Origin: JBBTCX01 sp964494205
Lineage (GTDB): Bacteria; Planctomycetota; Phycisphaerae; UBA1845
Direction: 5' to 3'
Length of the DNA stretch: 64,000 bases
NCBI GenBank assembly: GCA_964494205.1
Contig: CAZBRD010000001.1
Location: 248,001-312,000 of the forward strand
A program made the position numbers and the translations under genes. Below, in pieces: positions 26,658 through 35,558 of the stretch; the first letter of the stretch is position 1; each line of letters begins with the position of its first letter. The notes beneath the pieces are model-generated. The model did not search any database and had not been told where the DNA came from. It was given only the letters and a program-made list of their open reading frames with translations.

Positions 26658-27986
26658 CTATCGCCCACGGCGAATCGAGTCGCGCTCCTTCGAGGCCTGT
26701 TCCGCCGACAGCTCTGCGGCGGCTGCGCTGGCTTCGGCGCGTTCTTTGGCGCGACGCGCGTCTTCGCGGAACAGACCGGCTTCGCGGCGATCCACATCGG
26801 TCGCGTCTCTTGCACCCGCAGCCTCATGGTGGAACCGGCGAATCTCTGAGAGCAAGCTTTGCGCATCGCGCAACGTCTGTTGCGATGCGTTTCGTGATGC
26901 AACGATATCAATCATGGCTGACCGAGCGATGTTCCATTGTTCGCGCACTTCGGACTGCATGATCGCAGTAAGTTTTCTGATGCCTTCTTCGATAGTCTCG
27001 ACCGCGTGCTCGGCCCGCTCCGACGAGATCTCGTAGGCTTGACTCGACATGTTTGATGGCGGTGCCGTGTTTCCACGTTGGCTGCCTGCAAAAACGCCAA
27101 AAGTATTCGAGTGCGTGGGCATGTGCTGTGCAGGCGGACAAATCACGCTGGGCTTCTCGCGATGATGCGACTGTGAGGATATCGTCGATGTATGCGCCTC
27201 ATTCTGCATGGCTGTTTGCATTGGTTGGACGCAGTCTGTCGCAATCGATGATTCATGCGTGTCCACGACGACGGTCTCGCATGCTGGAGCCACGGTTTCG
27301 GTCGCGGCCGAACTTGTCGGGGATTCCGGCGCGGTCACTGGAGGCAAATCAACCGAAAGCACCGTCGCCAGTTCTTCGGTCGCGGCGGTCATCGCGGCTA
27401 TGGGGTCGTCCGACGCTTCAGTGCCACCAACTGGCATCTTCGAGACCGCCTCGTCGAGTATTTGCGAGTCTAGTTTGGCCAATTCATCGACGGTGCCTGA
27501 AATCGTGGAGAGTTTCTGCTGTGCAGCCTCGAGTGCTTGTTCGACGGACTCTTCCGGAATATCAATAGACGCAGATGCGTTGCTCGGTTCAGTAGCGGTG
27601 GCTGGCTGCTTTACGGCTGCCACGCCAATCTCCTGGGCCTCCTGCACAATGTTCTTCGCCTCGTCGTTGACTACCGACATTACGATTTCCTTTCGAAGGC
27701 TTGCAAAATCCTGATCGATGGTGGCTACGGTCTCTTCGACCAGCGGGTTCATCGCGTCCGCGAGGATGTTGAGCAATTCGAGTTGCTTGGGTTCCGAGAA
27801 GTGCAGGGCCTCGTCGAGCCTCGGTGCAAGGGACTGTGCATCGCAGATTCGTTTTACGTGGCGCAGCAGCTCCATTTCGGTGCGCAATGAGCGGAGTTGC
27901 TCCATATCGTTCACGCAAACCGTGGACGTGGCGCCCCCGCAGGGCACGTTGAACGATCGCGGTAGCGTGGCAGTGGCGGTCGACAT
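26658..27986 (-). CDS. Coiled-coil protein of unknown function
   Basis: The 442-residue protein starts at ATG 27986 and has no signal peptide or membrane helix. The N-terminal third is helical (MEQLRSLRTEMELLRHVKRI; LEEAxQKLSTISGTVDEL-like). The middle is a low-complexity Ala/Thr/Ser/Pro linker, and the last 130 residues are a strongly predicted coiled coil rich in Ala, Arg and Glu (EDARRAKERAEASAAAAEL). The overall plan recalls methyl-accepting-like or scaffold proteins, but there is no recognised domain. I do not assign a function. It is convergent with the YHS gene and divergent from the transporter gene. Confidence 0.65.
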   Translation of the reverse strand: MSTATATLPRSFNVPCGGATSTVCVNDMEQLRSLRTEMELLRHVKRICDAQSLAPRLDEALHFSEPKQLELLNILADAMNPLVEETVATIDQDFASLRKEIVMSVVNDEAKNIVQEAQEIGVAAVKQPATATEPSNASASIDIPEESVEQALEAAQQKLSTISGTVDELAKLDSQILDEAVSKMPVGGTEASDDPIAAMTAATEELATVLSVDLPPVTAPESPTSSAATETVAPACETVVVDTHESSIATDCVQPMQTAMQNEAHTSTISSQSHHREKPSVICPPAQHMPTHSNTFGVFAGSQRGNTAPPSNMSSQAYEISSERAEHAVETIEEGIRKLTAIMQSEVREQWNIARSAMIDIVASRNASQQTLRDAQSLLSEIRRFHHEAAGARDATDVDRREAGLFREDARRAKERAEASAAAAELSAEQASKERDSIRRGR

Positions 27987-28215
27987 GAAATACGGATGAA
28001 TCTCAAAAAAAGATAAGTTCGACTGGCGTCAACAGACCCCTGGTAAACGACATCCATTCGTCGACCAATGGTGAATCCTGCTGCATTTCGTCTCAGCGTG
28101 CCGATTATTCGGGTTATGCGTTCACGAACGTCGATGGAGAAATCGGTCCGAAAACGCTATCATTCTGCTTGGTGGTGCGGACGCGCGGTCCGATAGCTGA
28201 CAATCCGGTTAGAAC

Positions 28216-30741
28216 ATGCAAACTTGGTCGAAGCTCGTCATTCGAACGCGATGGTTCTGGATCATCGCCTGGCCGATAGCTGCCTTCCTCGTGTGGTGGC
28301 CTGCGCCGAGTATTCCCACCCTGCTGCACGATGACGGCACCGGATCCCTGCCGGCTGATCTGCCATCGGAGCGTGCATTCTCGCTTCTGCGGAGTGAATT
28401 CCCTGAACACTCGCCTGCCAGCGGCGCAGCCGTCGTCTTTCGTCGTACGGCGGGACTCACCCAGGGCGATCGCGAACAGATCGATTCGATCGCGCTCGAG
28501 TTGCAAAAGAAATCGTCCGAGTTGAATTGGCGCGTGACCTCAGCTGTCACTTCGCCGTTTGTTCGACCGCTGCTTGAGAGCACCGATGGACAAGCGGCGG
28601 TCATTGCCATCGATCTGCCGGCCGAGATGCTGACGCACAGCACGGTGAACCGGGTTCGAGAAGTTCAAAAGGTGGTGACTGCCGCTGGGATCGGCGGCGG
28701 CCTGGAAGCGCACGTGACCGGCAGCGGTGCGCTGGCTGAACTGCTCGATCGCGACGCAAAGAAGGACGTCGATCGAACAACATTCTGGACCTTCGTCGGC
28801 GTGGCGGTCATCTTGCTGCTGGTCTACCGATCGCTCGTCGGCTTGGCGCTGCCTATCGTTACGATCGCCGTCTCGTTATTACTTTCACTCGGGCTGATCG
28901 GGTGGGCTGCTTCATGGGGTCTGCCTATCAACGGGCTACTTGAATTGTTCGTCATCGTGGTGCTCGTCGGATCTGGAATTGATTATTGTCTCTTTCTGTT
29001 CGGCCGATTCCTCGAAGCACGTTCAGCCGGCGCCGAAATCATCGAAGCGGTCGAGATCGCATTGGCTAACACGGGTGGAGCTGTGCTGGCCAGCGCGGGC
29101 ACAAACATTGCCGGCTTCAGCGTGCTTATCTTCGCGAAGCATCGTGACCTGTACACATCGGGGCCGGCTATTGCGTTTACGCTTATCATCACTGCGTCGG
29201 CTGTGCTGACGCTTGCGCCGGCGTTGATGATCGTCGTCGGGCAAATGTTCGCGCGGTCACGCAAGTCGCCGGCGCAATTCAACATAAACGAGGCGGAGGC
29301 ACGAGGAGTACGATCGCGTCAGCGCAATTCACTCGAGGGTGCGGACCTTGGTCGCCGCAAGATAAGCGGGTTGCTTTGGGGCTACGTGGCGCGAGTCGTC
29401 ACGCGCTATCCAACGGTCGTTGTCTCGGCTGTCCTTCTAGCGCTCATCCCGTTGAGTGTCGTTGGCGCGAAGGTCAAGCCGCTGTATGACTCGTTTGAGG
29501 AATACCCATCGTCGTCTTCGTTCGTGCGTGGCGCGAAATTGTACGCACGTCACTTCTTCCAGTGCGGTCACGTGGGGGAAATGACGTTGCTGGTGACGCG
29601 AGTTGCCGCGAATCCGTGGCGAGGCGGTGACACCGAAGGCCTCGCTCTGGATCGATTGGCCGCGGCTCTGGAGTCGCGATTTCCCGTTATCTATCAACGA
29701 GATTTGTCCGACCCGCTGGGGAACAGGCGAACGAAGCAACCCGCATCTCAGTCGCTCGCGACGGACGAGTCCGCCAATTTCGACGAGTCGACAAATGGCA
29801 GCACCGGCGTGCTGGCTGCGTTGACTTCGCACATCTCGACCGAGGCAGCGCGGAACTACTATGTGGGAGCATCCGGTTCCACCATGCGTATCGACTTGGG
29901 TTTGGCCATTGAGCCGCGATCGACGGCTGCGATGGACCTCCTACCGGCGCTTAGAACCGCCGTCGCGAATGAGATGTCGGCCAACACGGGTTCACCGGTT
30001 GAGGTACATGTTTCGGGTGAAACCGCCGCATACGCTGACCTTCGCGACCTCCGCTCTCGCGATTTCCGCGTCATTGCCGTCGCGTCAACGCTGCTGATTT
30101 TCTTGATTCTGTTGCAACTTACCCGGTCGATCGCACAGTCGGCTATCCTCGTCGGGGCCACGGTGCTCACATACCTGGCGACGTATGGTCTGACATGGTT
30201 GGTGTTCCATTTTGGTTTTGGCGTCACCAGCCTCAACTGGCAGGTGAACTTCTTCCTGTTCATTGTCATTCTGAGTCTGGGGCAGGATTACAACATCTTT
30301 GTAGTCTCTCGCATCCGCGAGGAGCTGAAACGAATCGTCAGCGTGAAGCCGGGTGAGCTCGCGCGAACAACAGGCAATCCGGTTGCCCACGCCATCGAAA
30401 GAGCTATCTGCCAAACGGGAGGTGTGGTAAGCAGTTGCGGCATTGTGATGGCTGCCGCGTTTGGCTCGATGTTTACCGGCTCGCTGTTGCTGATGAAGGA
30501 AATGGCTGTCGCCATTGCGGCTGGTATTCTGATCGACACGTTTGTTATTCGTCCGCTCTTGGTTCCGGCCATGATCCTGTTATTGACACGACGGGCGGGA
30601 ATTGCGATGGCCAAGAAGGTAAATGAACAGACCGGGCAGAAGGTAATTCCATCCCGTCCCATGCAGCCCGCTCCTGCCATCAAATTTCCAAAGCGTAAGC
30701 CGGTCGCGGAAGCAGAAGAAGTGCAGGAAATCTCTACTTAG
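28216..30741 (+). CDS. MMPL/RND-family transporter
   Basis: The 841-residue membrane protein has the duplicated RND layout: one N-terminal helix, a large periplasmic loop (about residues 35-185), five to six helices, a second large loop (about 430-620), and a second helix bundle. Family signatures appear in each half: GSGIDYCLFLFGRFLEA in the first and GQDYNIFVVSRIREE in the second, giving the membrane-buried Asp residues used for proton coupling. MMPL proteins export lipids or hydrophobic compounds. A short basic cytoplasmic tail ends it. It seems monocistronic, with a perfect hairpin 8 bases after its stop. Confidence 0.9.
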   Translation: MQTWSKLVIRTRWFWIIAWPIAAFLVWWPAPSIPTLLHDDGTGSLPADLPSERAFSLLRSEFPEHSPASGAAVVFRRTAGLTQGDREQIDSIALELQKKSSELNWRVTSAVTSPFVRPLLESTDGQAAVIAIDLPAEMLTHSTVNRVREVQKVVTAAGIGGGLEAHVTGSGALAELLDRDAKKDVDRTTFWTFVGVAVILLLVYRSLVGLALPIVTIAVSLLLSLGLIGWAASWGLPINGLLELFVIVVLVGSGIDYCLFLFGRFLEARSAGAEIIEAVEIALANTGGAVLASAGTNIAGFSVLIFAKHRDLYTSGPAIAFTLIITASAVLTLAPALMIVVGQMFARSRKSPAQFNINEAEARGVRSRQRNSLEGADLGRRKISGLLWGYVARVVTRYPTVVVSAVLLALIPLSVVGAKVKPLYDSFEEYPSSSSFVRGAKLYARHFFQCGHVGEMTLLVTRVAANPWRGGDTEGLALDRLAAALESRFPVIYQRDLSDPLGNRRTKQPASQSLATDESANFDESTNGSTGVLAALTSHISTEAARNYYVGASGSTMRIDLGLAIEPRSTAAMDLLPALRTAVANEMSANTGSPVEVHVSGETAAYADLRDLRSRDFRVIAVASTLLIFLILLQLTRSIAQSAILVGATVLTYLATYGLTWLVFHFGFGVTSLNWQVNFFLFIVILSLGQDYNIFVVSRIREELKRIVSVKPGELARTTGNPVAHAIERAICQTGGVVSSCGIVMAAAFGSMFTGSLLLMKEMAVAIAAGILIDTFVIRPLLVPAMILLLTRRAGIAMAKKVNEQTGQKVIPSRPMQPAPAIKFPKRKPVAEAEEVQEIST

Positions 30742-30748
30742 AAAAAGA

Positions 30749-30783
30749 GCGAGGCTGAGCAGCATTATGCTGTTCAGCCTCGC
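30749..30783. terminator. Bidirectional hairpin terminator between convergent genes
   Basis: A 16-bp stem (GCGAGGCTGA plus GCAGCA, one G-T pair) with a 3-base loop. On the minus strand it is followed by a run of five T, so it ends the small Cys-rich gene; on the plus strand it directly follows the transporter gene. Confidence 0.8.
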
Positions 30784-30829
30784 CGTTCTGTCGTTCCGGC
30801 AAGTTCGCCGGAATTATTGGCCAGTATGA

Positions 30830-31054
30830 CTACTTGCCGGTGGTTGTCTTGGTCTCAGTGGTGACCTTGGTTTCGGTCTTCTTGCACTTGTCGCAGCCCT
30901 TGCCACCGCAGCAGCACTTCGCTTCGGCGCAATTGGTCTTGCAGTTGGCCTTTGCGCCGCAGCACTTGTTCGAGCAGCCGGCGTTCAGGCCGAGCGTCAA
31001 TACGCTTGCACAAACCGCGACGGCCAATGCTCGGAAGAAATTCTTGTTGATCAT
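30830..31054 (-). CDS. Small cysteine-rich lipoprotein
   Basis: The 74-residue protein starts at ATG 31054 behind GAGGAG. It has a signal peptide ending in a lipobox-like LNAGC (Cys27), then some 25 residues dense in Cys (CSNKCCGAKANC, CAEAKCCCGGKGCDKCKK), and a Lys/Thr-rich tail. About a dozen Cys in so short a stretch resembles a metallothionein-like metal-binding knot on the outside of the membrane. No known family is recognised. Its transcript ends at the strong hairpin at 30749-30783. Confidence 0.75.
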   Translation of the reverse strand: MINKNFFRALAVAVCASVLTLGLNAGCSNKCCGAKANCKTNCAEAKCCCGGKGCDKCKKTETKVTTETKTTTGK

Positions 31055-31359
31055 GACTCTCCTCGTTCCTTTCCTTGACTTAATGAATATGACTCGCCGT
31101 AAAGCGGTAGTTTGAACAGAACCCCGCTTCCCTCGATTGCAAGTCAGTATCGGCGATTTTGGTTTTCTTGTCGATGGAGCCATAATACACACCCCCATCG
31201 CAGGGCGAAGGGGGTTCGCTAGACCCATTAGGCTCGTCGCTCGGGCATATTTCGTCGTTGACCCCCCCGCCTCGACCGGTAAACTTCCCGTCTGCCGCGC
31301 GAACCACGGTCTCGAACACGCACCGCGCGCGGAAGTTCCCAAAAACTGGAGTTCCATTG

Positions 31360-31530
31360 ATGAAGCGTTTCCTTTCCATGCAAACCCTGCGTACTTTCTC
31401 CATGCTGGCTGTCGGCAGCGTGCTGCTCCAGACCGGCGGATGCAACTTCCTGGCGATCAACGAAGTGATCCAGACGATTCTCCTTGGAATCACCGCCGCC
31501 GGTGGCTACGCCATTCTCCGTAACATTTGA
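31360..31530 (+). CDS. Tiny lipoprotein, 56 residues
   Basis: ATG 31360 has GGAG eight bases upstream. The product is a signal peptide (LRTFSMLAVGSVLLQTGGC) with a lipobox-like TGGC, followed by only about 28 mature residues (NFLAINEVIQTILLGITAAG), which are hydrophobic and could form a second helix. Such micro-lipoproteins are easily missed by annotation. Function unknown. The 277 bases after it, up to the HEAT gene, hold no other supported gene. Confidence 0.65.
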   Translation: MKRFLSMQTLRTFSMLAVGSVLLQTGGCNFLAINEVIQTILLGITAAGGYAILRNI

Positions 31531-31807
31531 TGCCGTCTGTCGTTACCGCCGGATGGCCACGGACGTGTGATGCTCCGGGTCGGCTCGGGGATTGCGTTGA
31601 CGCGTGTTTTGGCCTGCTTATACTGCGGGTCTTGCCTGTGAAGTGTTCGCGGGCGCGGTTTGATCGTAATCGGGCCGGCGTGATTCGCGGCAGGCGATGA
31701 AACTGTTGATTGTCCCACCTGCGCACGGGGCGGGCGGCGCGCCGAAAACGGCATACCGACTCCGGGCGAGCATGAATACCGTTGTGATTCAGGAAAGCAG
31801 GAATTCG

Positions 31808-34084
31808 ATGCGAAATCTGAACACTCATTCAAACTGGCTGAGAACAAGCGCTCCAATGTCGCTCGCAGTCTTAATGGCTGGCGCAGTTGCGATGATGTCG
31901 GTTGCAGTTCCTGCCCAGGAACCGGCTAAGGCGCCGGCGGCGACCAATGTCTCGCCCGATGCGTCGATCGAATCGCTCTTCGCTGACTTCATTCATTACG
32001 CACGTATGGGGCAATTCACGGCCGCCGATGCCTACGCAAAGGCGCTGTTGAACCACCCGCAGCTAGACCCGGCGGCTGTCCACACGGCAGCCATGAAAGA
32101 CAAGAAGAGTCTCGACACGCTGATCATCATTATTCGCAACTCGTCGATCGGGGATAATGCGGCCAAGGTCATGGACCTGATCGAGCAGGGCGAAAACCTG
32201 AAACGCAAAGACCCGGAAGTGATCAAGAACAACGTGGAACTGCTTGGTGGCGATCCACAACAGGAAATGATCGCGATTCAACGTCTCGCCCAGTCCGGCG
32301 AGTACGCCGTTCCCGCAATGATCCGGACGCTGCTCGATCCCGCGCAACAGCGCGTGTGGCCTCGCGTTATTCAGGCGATGCCCAAAATTGGTAAGGACGG
32401 GCTCAACCCTTTGGTGATGGCCCTTCAGGTTCGCAACGACGATGTTCGGCTGAACGTCATTCGCTCGCTGGGCGAAATTGGTTACGCGCAAGCGATTCCG
32501 TATCTGATGAAACTCTCGGTCGACGAAAAGATGTCATCACAGGTTCGCGACGCGGCGACCAAGGCCGTCTCACGCATCGAGGAAGTTTCCGGTCGTCAGT
32601 ACCCCGGTGACGCTCCGCAGCAGTTCTACAGTTTGGCAGATCAGTACTACAACGAGGCCGATGCGGTCAAAGCCGATTCGCGTTTGAACGATGTGAACGT
32701 CTGGTATTGGGATACCAACACACAGGCGCTGAATGCGGTTGTGGTTCCCACCAAGATTTTCGGACAGGTGATGGCTATGCGATGCACCGAGGAAGCGTTG
32801 AAGCTGCAAAGCGATCACGCGGACTCAATCGCGTTGTGGCTTGCTGCCAACATCCGACGCGAGGGCCGCCTTGGTTTGGACGTCGAAAGCGGCGATGCAT
32901 CGCAAACGGGCGAGAAAGATGCAACGCGTCCGACCGTTTTCCCGCGAGCTTTGTATTTCACGCAGGCAGCCGGTCCGCTGTATGCCCAGCTCGTGCTTGA
33001 TCGTGCCGTTCGCACTGCGGATTCGCCGGTCGCACTTGGCTCGATCGAGGCCCTTCGACTGACCGCTGGTGAGTCGTCGCTCTTCTCGTTGCAGGAAGGC
33101 GCGCCGCCGCTGGTCGCTGCACTTGAGTTTCCCGATCTGGTCGTTCGCATTCGTGCGGCCCTCGCTCTCGGCGGGGCGCTGCCGAAATCGGAGTTCCAGG
33201 GCTCGCCGCTGGTCGTACCGGTATTGGCTTCGGCTCTGAATCAATCAGGCAAGGAGCAGGTGATCGTTGTCGATCCGGACGCCGCTAATCTGAACCGCAT
33301 CGTCGGCGGTCTGCGAGCAGGTGGCCGTGAAGTGGTGGGTGAGTCGAGCCTTTATCGAGCACTTGAGCGTGCCCGCGTGGAGCTGCAGGCGGTCAGCGGT
33401 TTGTTCATCGCCACCGACATCAAGGACCCCATCATAGATGTAGGTATGCAGGAACTTCGCGGCGAATTCTTGTTCTCCAAAACTCCCGTTGTGCTGTTGA
33501 CCAAGCAGGGACAAAGCGCCGTGTCTGACACGCTGATGAAGTCTGACTCGTATGTCGAAGTGGCTAACGGCGGCGCGGATGACGCTACGCTGACAGCTGC
33601 ACTGCAGCGAGTCCGTGAGCGCACGCGTCAGACCGCGATTGATTCTAATGTCGCGTTGTCGATGGCGTTGCAGTCGGCTGAAACGCTGCGTCGAATTGCG
33701 GTAGATGGCGAGACCGTGCTCAACTTTGAAACGGCTGAGCCCGCGTTGATTGGTGCGTTGCAATCCCCGAGTGAAGATTTGCAAACCAGAGCAGCGGCAG
33801 TTCTCGCACTGGTTCGCACGCCCACCGCTCAGCGAGCGATTGGCCACGTCGCACTTGAAGGTAAATATTCCAAAACGTTGCGGCTGGCTGCGTTTGGTTT
33901 CCTCGCCGAGTCGGGCAAAGTCGCCGGCTTGCAGTTGGAAGACGCTCAGGTCACCGAGTTGGTCAAAATCGCCCGCGAAGAACAGGACTTGGACATTCGC
34001 ACCGCAGCCAGCAAGGCGCTGGGCGCGTTGAACGTCAAGACCAATCAGGCAAGTGAGATCATCCGCTCTTACCATCACGGATAA
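31808..34084 (+). CDS. Exported HEAT-repeat protein with a receiver-like insert
   Basis: The 758-residue protein starts at ATG 31808 behind AGGA and has a signal peptide ending near VPAQEP. HEAT/PBS-lyase-type helical repeats occupy residues about 120-260 (RTLLDPAQQRVWPRVIQAMP; VRLNVIRSLGEIGYAQAIPY) and return at about 620-745 (LIGALQSPSEDLQTRAAAVL). Between them, about 480-605, lies a segment with the shape of a response-regulator receiver (VIVVDPDAANLNRIVGGLRA ... GLFIATDI ... TPVVLLTKQGQ), an odd domain for an exported protein. Role inferred: protein-protein scaffold at the cell surface or periplasm. A clear terminator follows. Confidence 0.8.
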   Translation: MRNLNTHSNWLRTSAPMSLAVLMAGAVAMMSVAVPAQEPAKAPAATNVSPDASIESLFADFIHYARMGQFTAADAYAKALLNHPQLDPAAVHTAAMKDKKSLDTLIIIIRNSSIGDNAAKVMDLIEQGENLKRKDPEVIKNNVELLGGDPQQEMIAIQRLAQSGEYAVPAMIRTLLDPAQQRVWPRVIQAMPKIGKDGLNPLVMALQVRNDDVRLNVIRSLGEIGYAQAIPYLMKLSVDEKMSSQVRDAATKAVSRIEEVSGRQYPGDAPQQFYSLADQYYNEADAVKADSRLNDVNVWYWDTNTQALNAVVVPTKIFGQVMAMRCTEEALKLQSDHADSIALWLAANIRREGRLGLDVESGDASQTGEKDATRPTVFPRALYFTQAAGPLYAQLVLDRAVRTADSPVALGSIEALRLTAGESSLFSLQEGAPPLVAALEFPDLVVRIRAALALGGALPKSEFQGSPLVVPVLASALNQSGKEQVIVVDPDAANLNRIVGGLRAGGREVVGESSLYRALERARVELQAVSGLFIATDIKDPIIDVGMQELRGEFLFSKTPVVLLTKQGQSAVSDTLMKSDSYVEVANGGADDATLTAALQRVRERTRQTAIDSNVALSMALQSAETLRRIAVDGETVLNFETAEPALIGALQSPSEDLQTRAAAVLALVRTPTAQRAIGHVALEGKYSKTLRLAAFGFLAESGKVAGLQLEDAQVTELVKIAREEQDLDIRTAASKALGALNVKTNQASEIIRSYHHG

Positions 34085-34123
34085 TCGCCAGCCACGATTC
34101 AAAATAAGTTAACTCATGGGTGG

Positions 34124-34158
34124 CACGGTCAAGCAACAGCTTGGCCGTGTTTCTTTTC
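34124..34158 (+). terminator. Intrinsic terminator after the HEAT gene (REP-like family 1)
   Basis: CACGGTCAAGC pairs with GCTTGGCCGTG around AACA and is followed by TTTCTTTTCT, 40 bases after the stop codon. It is a close copy of the element at 26561. Confidence 0.8.
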
Positions 34159-34197
34159 TACAGGTATTGCGGGATTAGGCAGGCAAGTAAGAAGCGC

Positions 34198-35373
34198 TCA
34201 TGTCTTCTTCGGCTCAAGAAACAAGGCTATGCTCGCGGTGAAGCCGTGAACGAAGTTCTTGCCGCCGATCGGCCCGAACTCGCCGCCGCAGAAGAACCCA
34301 GCCGTCGGCACGTCTCCGCATAGCTCGCGAATGACGCCGATGTCGTGACCTGCGGTGGGCCACATGTGAGTGCCGCGACCATTGCAACCGAAGAGCATAG
34401 CACCCTGCAGCTCGTTCCCCGCGTGCGGCGAGAGCATCATCCGCAGATCCTGATCCGCGCTTTCCGCGTCGCGAACGTGAAATTGGACCGTCGCGCCCGT
34501 TTTGGCATGACCGGCCATGCCGATCGCACCCGTCTTGCGATCCACGCCGATGATGTTGTGGATGAGAAAATCGCCGCGTGTGAATCGATCCTTGTATTCA
34601 TCAATCACGCGGCCAATGAGCAGCGATTGCCTCGCGAGCGCGTCATCCTCCGGAGAAAGCGATTCCAGCACGTTGTGTAATTGCTCAAGCGCGATCCTGC
34701 CGCCGAGTTCGCGAATGATGTGCTTCTCGCCCTTGGTAATTACAAACGGCTTGCCAATCGGTCGGCAGCCTTGCGAAACCACTGTGTTCACGACGACGTT
34801 TCCCGTGAGCGCGATGCCCACGATTCCCTCACGGTGGATTTCGCCGCGGCAAATCAACCGATTCTCTCGCGGAGCGGACGCTGCACTGGCTACCCCGCCC
34901 ACCAGGGGTGCATCGGGATAGAACGCGTTGATCGACTCGATGAAGCTGTGAATATCCACTCGGAAAGGATCAGCCAGGGCGATGAATACGGGTTTGCTCT
35001 CGCTCGACACCGCGACCAACCGCTCCCAATCGGACTCGTCATCAGCCGCTGCAAGTTGTGTTTGATTTATGTGGAAGGGGTTGATATTCACATCCGGCAG
35101 TTCTGCCGCAATCAGCGAAATCGACGGCATGCGTTCGAGCTCGCGATCGACACCGATCGTCCCCTCGGCTGTACAGCCCATTAAGATTGCGTTGGGAAAC
35201 ATGGCTGAGATGCGGTCGACGATTACCTCAGTCTCCTCGCCGTATTGCGCCGAAATGAAAACGAAGACGAGGTCTGCCGCACCGGGCGTCAGTCGCGCGT
35301 CGATCGGCGCGAGCAATTCGCGGATCGCCAGATCGACGCTTTTGGCAGCCGTAACGGATGAAACAAATCGCAC
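34198..35373 (-). CDS. FIST-domain sensory protein
   Basis: The 391-residue protein begins at GTG 35373, nine bases after GAGGAG. It contains an N-terminal FIST domain (about 25-225: LVFVFISAQYGEE, LMGCTAEGTIG, PLVGGVASAA) and a C-terminal FIST_C domain (about 230-375: GCNGRGTHMWP, TAGFFCGGEFGPIGGKNFVHGF). FIST proteins are predicted intracellular small-ligand sensors, often tied to signal transduction. No histidine kinase or GGDEF domain is fused or adjacent. It is divergent from purL across about 185 bases. Confidence 0.9.
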   Translation of the reverse strand: MRFVSSVTAAKSVDLAIRELLAPIDARLTPGAADLVFVFISAQYGEETEVIVDRISAMFPNAILMGCTAEGTIGVDRELERMPSISLIAAELPDVNINPFHINQTQLAAADDESDWERLVAVSSESKPVFIALADPFRVDIHSFIESINAFYPDAPLVGGVASAASAPRENRLICRGEIHREGIVGIALTGNVVVNTVVSQGCRPIGKPFVITKGEKHIIRELGGRIALEQLHNVLESLSPEDDALARQSLLIGRVIDEYKDRFTRGDFLIHNIIGVDRKTGAIGMAGHAKTGATVQFHVRDAESADQDLRMMLSPHAGNELQGAMLFGCNGRGTHMWPTAGHDIGVIRELCGDVPTAGFFCGGEFGPIGGKNFVHGFTASIALFLEPKKT

Positions 35374-35558
35374 TCGCGGACGCTCCTCGAACCAGTCATT
35401 GGTTCGATGTGAAATAGATAATTTGTAGTTTCACGCCTGACATTCGCGTGGCTATCACGACAATACGTTGCACTGGTCAAAGAATCAAATTGGCCTAAGA
35501 TCAGTTGTGGTGCGGCTTAGTCCGTCAGCGAAAACCGACTTTTGGCACAGCGAACTCA

